Under the pieces are notes generated by a model, which saw nothing but the letters and a program-made list of their open reading frames with translations, was not told where the DNA came from and made no database searches. Shown here piece by piece: positions 41,157 through 49,604 of a stretch of 64,000 nt of DNA (the first letter of the stretch is position 1; every line of letters begins with the position of its first letter). This DNA is from CAWDPQ01 sp963804245. GTDB lineage: Bacteria; Acidobacteriota; Vicinamibacteria; Vicinamibacterales; 2-12-FULL-66-21. The position numbers were made by a program, and so were the translations under genes. The stretch is taken from the NCBI GenBank assembly GCA_963804245.1, contig CAWDPQ010000016.1:124001-188000 (forward strand). Reading direction: 5' to 3'.

Positions 41157-42716
41157 TTGGTGCCGCAGGCGTTCCAGGCCGGGATAAGAAGCAAACGCTT
41201 TCCTCCCCCGAGGGTAGAAGTGTGCTTTTTGGCCGTCTGGTTGTCGGCGACGCTGGCTCTCTGTCTCGGCTGCTCCAGTCGCTCAACTCCCGAGCAATCC
41301 CCGGTTGCAGTTCGTGTCGGCTTTGGTTTCGGAGGAACCGCCCTCGCTGGCGCCCTGCCGACGCTGGTCGACACGCTATCCGCTGAGCCACTCATCACCA
41401 TCGCCTGGAACGGGCGCCCGCAACCGAAACTTGCCTCCGAATGGAAATGGAGCGAGGACGGCCGCACGCTGCGGCTGCGGCTGCGCAAGGGCGTCGTTTT
41501 TCACAATGGCACGCCGCTGACCGCGGAGGTCGTCGTTGCCGATCTGCAACGCCTACTCGGTGAACCCGGCTATGCACGGGTCGAATCGATCAGCGCAGAC
41601 GGACCCGACGTCATCGTTTTTCACCTGAAAGAGCCGGACGGCTTCCTCCTCACCCAGCTGTTCGAAGCGACGATCAAGATCGGCGAGCCCCGTGTCTTCG
41701 GCACCGGCCCGTTCATGATCCGCAGCCGGAAGCCGGAGCTGGTCCTCGATTCGTTCTCGAATTACCACCAGGGCCAACCATCAATCTCCCAGGTGGTCGT
41801 CCGAACGTACGAAACGCCTCGCGCATCGTATGCGGCCATGATGCGCGGCGAGATTGACTATCTTTACGAGGTCAACCGGGACGCCGTGGATTTCCTCGAG
41901 GCTGGAACGAGCATCCAGACGTTCTCGTTCCCGCGTCCCTACTACATTCCGATCATCTTCAACATCAAGCACCCGATTCTCGGTCAGCGAGTCGTTCGTC
42001 AGGCCATCAACGAAGCCATCGATCGTGGCAAGATCGTCAGAACGGCGCTGAACAATCGCGGGCAACCAGCAGACGGCCCGATCTGGCCCTATCACTGGGC
42101 ATATCACTCGGCCACCAGCACCTACACTTACAATCCGGACGCCGCGCGCCTGCGACTCGATGCCGCCGGACTCCGGCTCACGTCGACCCCGGGCCAGGAC
42201 ATGCCGCGCCGGTTCCGGTTCACGTGCGCATTCTGGTCCGAAGACCCGCAGTTCGAGCGGATCGCACTCGTTGTCCAAAAACAGCTGTTCGAGATCGGCA
42301 TCGACGTCGAGATGATCCCGGTGACGCTCCGCGATCTCGGGGGACGCTTGAAAGCGGGCGACTTCGAAGCGGTGCTGATCCCCATGATCAGCGGTCGTTC
42401 CTTCGAATGGACCTATCTCTTCTGGCGCTCCGCGTCGAAAGCGACCATTCGCTCGGGATATACCGCGGCAGACACTGCGCTCGACAGGCTGCGGGCGGCA
42501 CGGTCGGATGAAGAGACGCGTATCGCCGTCGCCGACCTGCAGCGCATCATGTATGAAGACCCGCCGGCGGCCTTTCTCGTACGACCGGAAACGGCTCGTG
42601 CTGTCAACGATTCGTTCGTCGTCCCAGCCGACGCAAAGGGTGAGCGGCGCGATATAGCCGGCACCCTGTGGCAGTGGAAATCGCGCGATCGCGCTCCTGG
42701 TAGCGCTGCTCGATGA
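41157..42716 (+). CDS. SBP5-type (oligopeptide-binding) lipoprotein
   Basis: 519 aa from GTG 41157 (GTG 41220 also possible). Lipoprotein signal with lipobox LCLGC near residue 40. The body matches family 5 extracellular solute-binding proteins: LASEWKWSEDGRTLRLRLRKGVVFHNGTPLTAEVV, FGTGPFMI, and INEAIDRGKIV. These bind oligopeptides or similar ligands. No ABC permease or ATPase is next to it; instead its stop overlaps the start of a histidine kinase gene (ATGA), so it may present a ligand to the kinase. Confidence 0.85.
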   Translation: MVPQAFQAGIRSKRFPPPRVEVCFLAVWLSATLALCLGCSSRSTPEQSPVAVRVGFGFGGTALAGALPTLVDTLSAEPLITIAWNGRPQPKLASEWKWSEDGRTLRLRLRKGVVFHNGTPLTAEVVVADLQRLLGEPGYARVESISADGPDVIVFHLKEPDGFLLTQLFEATIKIGEPRVFGTGPFMIRSRKPELVLDSFSNYHQGQPSISQVVVRTYETPRASYAAMMRGEIDYLYEVNRDAVDFLEAGTSIQTFSFPRPYYIPIIFNIKHPILGQRVVRQAINEAIDRGKIVRTALNNRGQPADGPIWPYHWAYHSATSTYTYNPDAARLRLDAAGLRLTSTPGQDMPRRFRFTCAFWSEDPQFERIALVVQKQLFEIGIDVEMIPVTLRDLGGRLKAGDFEAVLIPMISGRSFEWTYLFWRSASKATIRSGYTAADTALDRLRAARSDEETRIAVADLQRIMYEDPPAAFLVRPETARAVNDSFVVPADAKGERRDIAGTLWQWKSRDRAPGSAAR

Positions 42717-44477
42717 CCCGCATCACGTCGCGATTCGTTCTGCTCATTGCTACCGCAGCGGTCGCGCCGCTCGTGCTCTACGGTCTCATCTCGGTCACCC
42801 ACCTCAGGAGCGGGACGCAGGATTCGGTCACGAACGGAAACCTGCAGGTCGCCGGCCAGGTCTCCGAGCGCATCCGGCTGTACTTCGACAACAACGTCCG
42901 CGTGCTGCGTTCGGTGGGCATGGAGCTTCTCGATACCCACCTCGCCAAGTGGCAGCAGGAGCGCGTGCTTCGCAACCACGTGCTCGATTTTCCGGAGTTC
43001 CGTGAAGTCACGCTGTTCGATCCGGGCGGCCGGCTCCTCGCCACCAGCCGCCTCGTACGCACGCAGATTGCTCTTCCGGATCCCGCGAACGTCTCGGAAT
43101 CCGGCGTGTACATTGCGCCGCTGGAGCTCGATAACGACGCGCTCCCGACGACGATCATCTCCGTTCGATTGAGCCAGACTTCGGATGGGGCCGGGTGGCT
43201 GGTCGCGGAAATCTCGCTGGAAGAGCTGTGGCGGATGGTCGACCGCATTCGCGTCGGAGACGAGGGCTACGCGTTTCTGCTCGGTGAGGACGGCAGTTTC
43301 ATCGCCGCCGGCAACCCGGACAAGAAACGCCTCATCGCGGCGGCCTGTAACCGGCAATGAACCCGAGCGCGTGGTCGCCGAGGAGCTGAGGAAGCTACCT
43401 GCGGATTCTGCGGACGCGCACAAGGACTACGTCGACTCACACGGCCGCAAGATGCTGGCGGTCGCCGCCCGCGTCGGCACCCCGGCATGGACCATCATCG
43501 TCGAGCAGCCGACCGCTGAAGCGTTTGCCATAACCCGAGTGCTCGAGCGTCAGCTGCTCGCCGCCATCGCTCTCGCGCTGCTCGGCACAGTGGTGCTCGG
43601 CTGGGTGTGGGGCCAATCGTTCATCACCCGCATCTTCGCCCTGACGCGTGCCACTCGTGCCCTGGCGGAAGGACGAATGGACGAGCGGGTGTCGATTTCC
43701 GGACGCGACGAGATTCGACAGCTCGGCGACTCCTTCAATTCGATGGCCGATCGGCTCGTCGAGCTCCAGGAAGACGTGAGGAAGCAGGAACGGCAGGCGA
43801 TGTTCGGCCGCATCGCTGCCGGGCTCGTTCACGATCTGTCGCATCCGATTCAGAACGTCGGCAACAGCTGCAAGCTGATTCTGAAGATGTTCGACGACGT
43901 GGAATACCGGGAAACGTTCAAGCGCACCGTCGATCGCGAGATGGTGGTGGTCAAGCGCGTCCTCGACGATCTGCGCAACATCGCCAGACCGATTCCGCTC
44001 GAGCGGTTCCCGGTCGATATCAACCGGTCGGTCGCCGAGGTCGTCGAGTCGATGCAGCAGCACTCCGAGACGGCCGGGGTCACGCTGCGGGCGGAGCTGG
44101 CGCCGGAAGCGGGCTTCATCGACGGCGATCTGTTCGCGCTCGGCCGCGTCTACCGCAACCTGATCATCAACGCCATCCAGGCGACGGCGCCGGGAGGTCT
44201 GGTGGCGATTCAAACCGAGACGCTCGAGAAGCGGGTGCAGATTCGCGTCTACGACACGGGTTGCGGCATTCCGCCGGATCGTCTCGGTGCGGTGTTCGAG
44301 GATTTCGTGACGACGAAGCGGCGCGGGTTGGGGTTGGGGCTCGCGATTTCCAAGAAGATTGTCGAGCAGCTGGGCGGACAGATCACCGTCACCAGCGAGG
44401 TCGGCAAGGGCACGACGTTCGTACTCGATTTCCCGCGCACACAGCCGCGGCCGATGGCCATGGGCGCCGCGGGATAG
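42713..44477 (+). pseudogene. NtrB-like sensor histidine kinase, frameshift near 43350
   Basis: The N-terminal part has TM1 (FVLLIATAAVAPLVLYGLI) and a Cache-type periplasmic sensor (FREVTLFDPGGRLLATSR). The frame breaks after KKRLIAAACN; dropping one C of CC restores NGNEPERVVAEEL, a second TM (LLAAIALALLGTVVLGW), HAMP, a His box LVHDLSHPIQNVGN, then NLIINAIQAT, DTGCGIP and GLGLGLAISKKIV. So one kinase of about 588 aa with a 1-nt insertion. NtrB-like kinases phosphorylate NtrC-type regulators such as the one at 37508. Confidence 0.83.
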
Positions 44478-44536
44478 CTTCCGCCGGTCGGGATGAGGCG
44501 GCAGGAAGCTTTGCACTAAAGACTGGAGGAGGGGCG

Positions 44537-44782
44537 ATGGGTCGGCAACTCGTTTCGGCCGCGAACGTGGAGATCAACGGCCGTTCGTATCCGGTGCACT
44601 ATTACGTGCAAAAGACACTGCGGGGAGCGCGGCGTTTCAGCTGTGAAGTGATCCTGGGCGCAGGGGATCTGGTCATCCTCGATGACGACTCGATGCCGAG
44701 CCTGGAGTCCAGGGTGATGCGGCTGGCGCCGGCAACCGTCTACAGCCGGCTGCTCGCCGCCGGCAGCTCGGAAGCTGCGTAG
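44537..44782 (+). CDS. Small conserved-looking protein of unknown function
   Basis: 81 aa from ATG 44537 behind GGAGGAGGGGCG, a very strong ribosome site. Beta-rich: VEINGRSYPVHYYVQKTLRG, then RFSCEVILGAGDLVILDDDS and a C-terminal helix. No motif that I recognise. It follows the kinase by 59 nt and may be the last gene of the peptide/signalling run. Confidence 0.65.
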   Translation: MGRQLVSAANVEINGRSYPVHYYVQKTLRGARRFSCEVILGAGDLVILDDDSMPSLESRVMRLAPATVYSRLLAAGSSEAA

Positions 44783-44795
44783 CGGACCACCCGAG

Positions 44796-44847
44796 AAAAC
44801 GAATCGGCCCGCTGGCGGCGCGCTCAGAAGCGGCGCCAGGGGCCGAT
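44796..44847 (-). terminator. Rho-independent terminator after the HU gene
   Basis: Long stem with ATCGGCCC...GGGCCGAT and an inner CTGGCG...CGCCAG; on the minus strand TCGTTTTCTC follows. It also lies behind the convergent 81-aa gene. Confidence 0.6.
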
Positions 44848-44913
44848 GCCGAACCGCGGATCGCGCACATCACGAACCGCCGATCCGGCGGATCGCCCGC
44901 AGCGCACCCGCAT

Positions 44914-45213
44914 CTACTTACGCGGAAGTACAGCGTCCTTGAGCTGCTTGGCAATCCGCGCCTTGACGACGGTCTTGGCGGGGATCTTGATCGCCTCGCC
45001 AGTGGCCGGATTGCGGCCCATCCGCGCCTTGCGCTTCTGCACGACCAGCTTGACCATTCCGGGCAACACGAACTCGCCCGATCGCTTCAGCTCCTTCTCG
45101 GCGAGCGTGTTCAGCTCGTCGAAATACTCCCGCGCCTGCGTACGCTTCACTTCGAAGCGATCGGCGAAGTGCGAGAAGAGTTCGGATTTGCCCATCCTGC
45201 GGGCCTCTGCCAT
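44914..45213 (-). CDS. HU-family DNA-binding protein
   Basis: 99 aa. Helical N-terminus (MGKSELFSHFADRFEVKRTQAREYFDEL), then the beta-arm region FVLPGMVKLVVQKRKARMGRNPATGEAIKIPAKTVVKARIAK. The GRNPATGE signature is typical. Non-specific DNA bending and nucleoid protein. Strong promoter at 45309-45338 and AGGGGAA before the ATG 45213 fit a highly expressed gene. Confidence 0.92.
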   Translation of the reverse strand: MAEARRMGKSELFSHFADRFEVKRTQAREYFDELNTLAEKELKRSGEFVLPGMVKLVVQKRKARMGRNPATGEAIKIPAKTVVKARIAKQLKDAVLPRK

Positions 45214-45308
45214 CGGATATTCCCCTTGCTTGGGCGCGCTCTCTGTCGTCCCGCGAACGGCCGCGCGCGCGTGCGGCGGCAGCGAGAGAATTCGCTAAAT
45301 CAGCGGGT

Positions 45309-45338
45309 ATCCTAGCGCGCACAGTTTTAGGCTGTCAA
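45309..45338 (-). promoter_or_regulatory. Sigma-70 promoter of the HU gene
   Basis: On the minus strand TTGACA (45338-45333), 18-bp spacer, TAGGAT (45314-45309); leader of about 90 nt. The best -35 in the window. Confidence 0.65.
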
Positions 45339-45379
45339 TCACGCGACCCGCACGAACCCAGCAAAATCGGCCCAAATGC

Positions 45380-45385
45380 TACACT
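45380..45385 (+). promoter_or_regulatory. -10 box TACACT of queF, near-leaderless
   Basis: GCTACACTT with TACACT 6 nt upstream of the queF ATG; same layout as other starts in the window. Confidence 0.45.
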
Positions 45386-45391
45386 TTTCCG

Positions 45392-45736
45392 ATGGCCGGT
45401 CCAAGCCTTGAAACGTTCCCCAATCCGAGTCCCGAGCGCGACTACGAGATCGCGATTCGCTGTCCGGAGTTCACGTCGGTGTGTCCAAAGACGGGCTTGC
45501 CCGACTTCGGTGAGATCCGGATCACGTACGTGCCGGACGAAAAGTGCCTGGAGCTCAAGGCTCTCAAGTACTACATGATCGATTTCCGCAACCGCGGCAT
45601 CTTCTACGAAGCGGTCACCAACCAGATCCTCGATGACCTCGTCGCCGCATGCGGACCGCGGCGCATGACGGTCGTCGGCGACTTCTCGGTGCGCGGCGGA
45701 ATTAGCACGACCGTGACGGCAACATATGCAAAATAA
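45392..45736 (+). CDS. queF: NADPH-dependent 7-cyano-7-deazaguanine reductase QueF
   Basis: 114 aa, the short unimodular type. Catalytic Cys in FTSVCPKTGLPDFGEI, then LELKALKYYMIDFRNRGIFYEAVTN with the conserved Glu and His-equivalent region, and VVGDFSVRGGI. It reduces preQ0 to preQ1 in queuosine synthesis. Other queuosine genes are not in the window. Confidence 0.94.
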   Translation: MAGPSLETFPNPSPERDYEIAIRCPEFTSVCPKTGLPDFGEIRITYVPDEKCLELKALKYYMIDFRNRGIFYEAVTNQILDDLVAACGPRRMTVVGDFSVRGGISTTVTATYAK

Positions 45737-45739
45737 AAA

Positions 45740-45841
45740 GAGGAAGAGCGCCTGCGGCCCGCGCGAGCGGCCGGAGGGCAGCGAGGCGAAGCCGAGCCCG
45801 CGAGCGCGACGCGCTTGGGGGCGGGGCCCCAAGCGCCTTGA
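45740..45841 (+). repeat. Dispersed GC-rich hairpin repeat, copy B
   Basis: Begins AGGAAGAGCGCCTGCGGCCC and ends in a strong stem GCGCTTGGGG...CCCCAAGCGC (10 bp). Same orientation as copy A at 5440, with a small insertion in the middle. It follows queF and precedes the smr gene; copy C lies inverted on the other side of smr. Confidence 0.72.
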
Positions 45842-45875
45842 GAAAAGACAACGAGAAAGGCCGTGAGAACTCCTG

Positions 45876-46133
45876 GTGCACCGTCTCCCCATTGACGCCG
45901 AGATCGACCTCCACACGTTTCAGGCGCGTGAGATCCGTTCTGTTGTCGACGAATACATCGTTGCCGCGAGCGAAGCAGGCCTGAGGGAAGTCCGCCTCGT
46001 CCACGGCCGCGGAAGAGGAATTCAACGCGGCATCGTTCAGTCTGCGCTCGACGCGCACGAACTCGTTGAGGAGTTTTGGGATGATCCGCGCAGCAGTCTT
46101 GGCGCCACGATCGCGATGATTCGGAGCCGGTGA
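45876..46133 (+). CDS. Smr-domain protein
   Basis: 85 aa from GTG 45876. EIDLHTFQAREIRSVVDEYIV and VRLVHGRGRGIQRGIVQSAL are the two marks of the MutS2-type Smr domain (LDLHG-like and HGxG). Small stand-alone Smr domains are nucleases or nucleic-acid-binding units. Enclosed between inverted copies of the dispersed repeat. Confidence 0.82.
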   Translation: MHRLPIDAEIDLHTFQAREIRSVVDEYIVAASEAGLREVRLVHGRGRGIQRGIVQSALDAHELVEEFWDDPRSSLGATIAMIRSR

Positions 46134-46231
46134 ATGTTCTTCCTCAGTGCTCGCGGGGCCCCACCCCCGCTCGCTCTCGCTCGGCGACTTCGCGCCTCGC
46201 TCGGGCCGCAGGCGCTCTTCCTTCTTCCTTG
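46134..46231 (-). repeat. Dispersed GC-rich hairpin repeat, copy C (inverted)
   Basis: On the minus strand it matches copy A closely over about 80 bp (GGAAGAAGGAAGAGCGCCTG...). The end stem has GCGAGCGG...CCGCGAGC where A and B have GCGCTTGG...CCAAGCGC; part of the change keeps pairing. It starts right at the smr stop. Confidence 0.75.
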
Positions 46232-46232
46232 C

Positions 46233-46874
46233 CTAGAACGCCCCGGGTACGACTCGCCAGCGCACTCGACCGAGGTAGGCGCGGTAGGCGGGATCGTGGG
46301 CGAGCGTCCGCTCCTCGCGCTTGGCTCGCATCAGCAGCGCGACGTCTGCCAGTACCAGCATGGCTCCGTTCCAGGGCGTCGGATTGGCGGCCAGGAAACC
46401 GATGTGCGTGATGAGGTAGCCCGTGTAGATCGGATGGCGGACGAGCCGATATGGTCCGGTCGACACGATGCCACGGTTGGCCGGCATCAGGCCGAAGCTT
46501 CGCCCGAGTGAAACCTTGCCGGCGATCACGACCAGCAAGCCTAGAGCGGAAATGAGGACGGTCACGAACTCGGGAGCGAGAGCAACGACGCTGGCCGGAC
46601 GAACCAGCGGCGGGCCCATCATCGACAGCGTGGTGAGAACGCGTGCCCGAACACTGCGATCGACAACCGACGGAGATCGCCGGACGACCGTGAATACCAC
46701 GACGAGGATTTCACTGGCGAGGAGCAGCAGGCCCGTCAGGCGGCCGGTCTCCATGAAATCCGTACCGATGCGAACCGCCATCAGCGTGAAGAGCGTTACG
46801 ATCATCACCCGGGCGCATAGGTCCGCATAATCCCGGCGGCGGGCGCCAGGCGGCCCGGCGGCGTGCTGCGGCAT
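46233..46874 (-). CDS. Isoprenylcysteine-methyltransferase-like (ICMT/PEMT) membrane protein
   Basis: 213 aa with about five membrane helices (20-37, 45-62, 95-112, 145-165, 170-183). The C-terminal GPYRLVRHPIYTGYLITHIG followed by KREERTLAHDPAYRAYLGRVRWRVVPG is the ICMT/PEMT core that binds S-adenosylmethionine. Bacterial members methylate unknown lipids or proteins. Its ATG at 46874 is 78 nt from the AAA+ gene stop. Confidence 0.82.
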   Translation of the reverse strand: MPQHAAGPPGARRRDYADLCARVMIVTLFTLMAVRIGTDFMETGRLTGLLLLASEILVVVFTVVRRSPSVVDRSVRARVLTTLSMMGPPLVRPASVVALAPEFVTVLISALGLLVVIAGKVSLGRSFGLMPANRGIVSTGPYRLVRHPIYTGYLITHIGFLAANPTPWNGAMLVLADVALLMRAKREERTLAHDPAYRAYLGRVRWRVVPGAF

Positions 46875-46952
46875 CTCGAGATCGAAGGCAGACGTCTGTC
46901 GAATCAGGTGCGAGTCCCGGCCGCCAGCCGTTGAGTGCCACTGCCGAGCGCT

Positions 46953-48308
46953 TCATTTCTTCTCCGCACCTTTCCTCTCGGCACCCTGTGAGTCGGTCTC
47001 TTCGAGGAAGTAGCTTCCGCACGCCGCGTCGAGCAGCTCCCGCGTGATCGCCAGATCGCGACCGTTGTAACGGCAGCGATCGACGACCTGCTCCACGAGA
47101 TCGCGGGGATGACAGGCGCGCATTTGCAGCCGCCGCGGCTGGTAGTATTTGCGGTTCAGGTATTCGACCAGAACCGGATCGAACCCGATGTTGCGGCGTC
47201 GGCAATTCAGCTCGAAGATCTGGCAGAACTCGTCGAGTGTTGGATTCTTCGCCATGATTTTGTAGGGAATCCGCCGCAGGAAGGCCTCATCCGCCAGCGA
47301 CTCCGGCTTCAGGTTGGTCGCGAAGATAATGAGGACGTTGAATGGCGTTTCAAATTTTCGGCCCGTGTGTAACGAGAGAAAGTCGACGCGGCTTTCGAGC
47401 GGTACGATCCATCGGTTCAGCAGATCGCGCGGCGGAATGCGCTGGCGTCCGAAGTCGTCGACGACGAACACGCCGCCGTTCGCCTTCAGCTGGATCGGCG
47501 CTTCATAGAACCGTGAGATTGGATTGAAGGTGAGATCGAGCATGTCGAGCGTCAGCTCGCCGCCGACGACGACGACCGGCCGCTTGATGCGCTCCCAGCG
47601 GCGATCCTGGCTCGAGGACGCGACGACGCTGAACGCTTCCTCCACGCCGGCAACCGGTTGATGGTTGACGGGGTCGAACATCGTGATCGTCTGGCCATCG
47701 ACGTCGACGGCAAATGGGACGAACATCTCGGTACCCAGTGCCCGGCCGATGCCCTCAGCGATGACCGTCTTACCGTTACCTGGCGCCCCATAGAGGAATA
47801 GAGATTTCCCTGAGTTCACCGCTGGCCCGAGCTGGTCGAGCATCGCCTTGTTGACGATGAGGTTCTCGAACCCGGTCGACAGCGTCTGGCGATCGACGAA
47901 CGGGCGTGACGCCATGCAGGCGCGAACGTAGGCGTTGTACTGCGCGAGCGGCACGGGTGCCGGCCCGACGTAGCGGGAGACATCGAGGAACTGGTTCGCC
48001 CGATCGCGACCGAGGTCGGTCAGAATGTATCGATAGCCCGCAGATCCGGTGCCGGCCGCCCCGCGAACCTCGATGAGCTTCTCGACCCGCGCATGCTGCA
48101 ATAACGACTCGAGCACCGAGTACGGCAGGCGGAGCTTGTCCGAAAGCCCAGTGCCGCTTGCCTCACCAGCCACGAGTGTCTTCAGCAGGAGCTGGGAGAG
48201 GGTGTCCGGATGCAATCCCGTTTCCGCGATGGTCGCCGGCGGCGGCGGCGGCGTCGGCTGAGCCGATGTCGGCACGCTGCTCGGGTTGGCGGCGGTCAAG
48301 AGGCTCAT
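46953..48308 (-). CDS. AAA+ ATPase of the Tad locus
   Basis: 451 aa. Pro-rich N-terminus, then a helical/winged domain (about 30-120), then an AAA core: Walker A LYGAPGNGKTVIAEGIG, Walker B GVFVVDDFGRQ, sensor IIFATNLKPESLADEAFLRR. C-terminal lid domain to 430. Overlaps the DUF192 gene by 4 nt, so it belongs to the Tad operon. Such ATPases accompany Tad loci in Acidobacteriota; exact role unknown. Confidence 0.83.
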   Translation of the reverse strand: MSLLTAANPSSVPTSAQPTPPPPPATIAETGLHPDTLSQLLLKTLVAGEASGTGLSDKLRLPYSVLESLLQHARVEKLIEVRGAAGTGSAGYRYILTDLGRDRANQFLDVSRYVGPAPVPLAQYNAYVRACMASRPFVDRQTLSTGFENLIVNKAMLDQLGPAVNSGKSLFLYGAPGNGKTVIAEGIGRALGTEMFVPFAVDVDGQTITMFDPVNHQPVAGVEEAFSVVASSSQDRRWERIKRPVVVVGGELTLDMLDLTFNPISRFYEAPIQLKANGGVFVVDDFGRQRIPPRDLLNRWIVPLESRVDFLSLHTGRKFETPFNVLIIFATNLKPESLADEAFLRRIPYKIMAKNPTLDEFCQIFELNCRRRNIGFDPVLVEYLNRKYYQPRRLQMRACHPRDLVEQVVDRCRYNGRDLAITRELLDAACGSYFLEETDSQGAERKGAEKK

Positions 48309-48685
48309 CGAGTGTTTCTCCCGTCAGCGGCTGCCGCCGCTTCAAATTCGATGCGATGCCCGATTGCCGTGCCGGATGCGTTCAGCGTGCCGGAGGGCAA
48401 TTCCAGCACACCGGCTGTGCCGCGACGCGGCAGGCGGATGCGCCACGGTTTCAGTGCGCTGACCTGATCGATGACCACGCCAGCCTCGTCGAGGGCGACG
48501 ATATCAATCGCGAAGCGCATGCCCCATGTGTGCACGCCACGGCTCGGTACAATCCAGAGCGCTTCGCCAGGTTCCAGTCCAGTGCGTGACAGCAGGCCCA
48601 CGGCACGCTCGGCGTGCGTGGTGGCGACCGCCACTTTGTCGGCGACGACGGTACCGGTGTCGACGTTTCGCGCGATGAGAGCCAT
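48305..48685 (-). CDS. DUF192 family protein
   Basis: 126 aa covering one DUF192 domain: ATTHAERAVGLLSRTGLEPGEALWI, then GVHTWGMRFAIDIVALDEAGVV and GTAGVLELPSGT. Function of the family is unknown. Tightly placed between tadC (3-nt gap) and the AAA+ gene (4-nt overlap). Confidence 0.88.
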   Translation of the reverse strand: MALIARNVDTGTVVADKVAVATTHAERAVGLLSRTGLEPGEALWIVPSRGVHTWGMRFAIDIVALDEAGVVIDQVSALKPWRIRLPRRGTAGVLELPSGTLNASGTAIGHRIEFEAAAAADGRNTR

Positions 48686-48688
48686 GGA

Positions 48689-49603
48689 TCACTTCGTGTT
48701 TTCGATCAAGGGGAACAGCACGGTCACGAACTTAATCGCCGCCGGGCCGATGGTCACGACCCAGATCGCCGGGAAGATGCAGAACACGAGCGGAAACACC
48801 ATCTTCACGCCGGTCTTCGCCGCAGCCTCCTCGGCACGCTGGCGGCGCTTCGTCCGCAGCGTCTCGGAGTACACGCGCAGCGACTGGGCCACACTCGTGC
48901 CGAACTTGTCGGTCTGAATCAGCATGGTGACGAGCGAGCTGAGGTCGTCGACGCCGGTTCGATCCGCCAGGTTGCGCAGCGCCTCGGAACGAGGCTTGCC
49001 GGCGCGCAACTCGAGGTTGATCAGCTTCAACTCGTCGGACAGCTCCGGATAGGCAAACTTCAGCTCCGCACCTACGCGTGAGAGCGCCTGATCGAGGCCG
49101 AGACCGGCTTCGACGCTGACGACGAGGAGATCGAGCATGTCAGCGAGCGACAAGCGAATCCGGTGCGCGCGCCGTTTGGCGAGGCGGGCGAGCACCATGC
49201 CAGGCAGCACATAGCCAACGCCCAGGCCGCCGAGAGCGAGGGTGAGGTTCGGCCGCATAAAGAGCGACGTCGAGAAGAGAGTGAACAACGCCAGCGCAAA
49301 CATCACGCGGATGCCGAAGAAAATCGTCAGCGCTTCGTCGCGCCGGAAGCCGGCTTGCACGAGCCTGAGACGAAGCGAACCCAGCTCTTTCGGCGAGCGT
49401 GGAGCCTTCTCGCCGATCCGCTTGGCCAGGCCGATGAAGCGCTGGAACCGCAGCTTCGCCGGTTCGTCACGGTCCCGACCGAAGGCCAGCTCCTCCAGCC
49501 GGCGGTCAATCACCGCGGCCCGGTTGGGCAGGAACATCAATGCGGCGGCGCCGATGACTAACGATCCGAACACGAACGCCAGGAGCGGCAGGAACATCGA
49601 CAC
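48689..49603 (-). CDS. tadC: Tad pilus inner-membrane platform protein TadC
   Basis: 304 aa, T2SSF family: TM at the N-terminus (LLAFVFGSLVIGAAALMF), two in the middle (LALFTLFSTSLF, LGGLGVGYVLPGMVL) and a C-terminal VFPLVFCIFPAIWVVTIG. The F-domain spans ADMLDLLVVSVEAGLGLDQALSRV to LVTMLIQTDKFGTSVAQSLRVYSE. It forms the platform with TadB. Start GTG 49603, or ATG 49597; one base from tadB. Confidence 0.92.
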   Translation of the reverse strand: MSMFLPLLAFVFGSLVIGAAALMFLPNRAAVIDRRLEELAFGRDRDEPAKLRFQRFIGLAKRIGEKAPRSPKELGSLRLRLVQAGFRRDEALTIFFGIRVMFALALFTLFSTSLFMRPNLTLALGGLGVGYVLPGMVLARLAKRRAHRIRLSLADMLDLLVVSVEAGLGLDQALSRVGAELKFAYPELSDELKLINLELRAGKPRSEALRNLADRTGVDDLSSLVTMLIQTDKFGTSVAQSLRVYSETLRTKRRQRAEEAAAKTGVKMVFPLVFCIFPAIWVVTIGPAAIKFVTVLFPLIENTK

Positions 49604-49604
49604 A

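Noticed and set aside
43607..44782. 391-aa frame ending in the 81-aa protein
   Set aside because: The upstream part is an out-of-frame copy of the kinase; the strong ribosome site at 44525 sets the real start at 44537.
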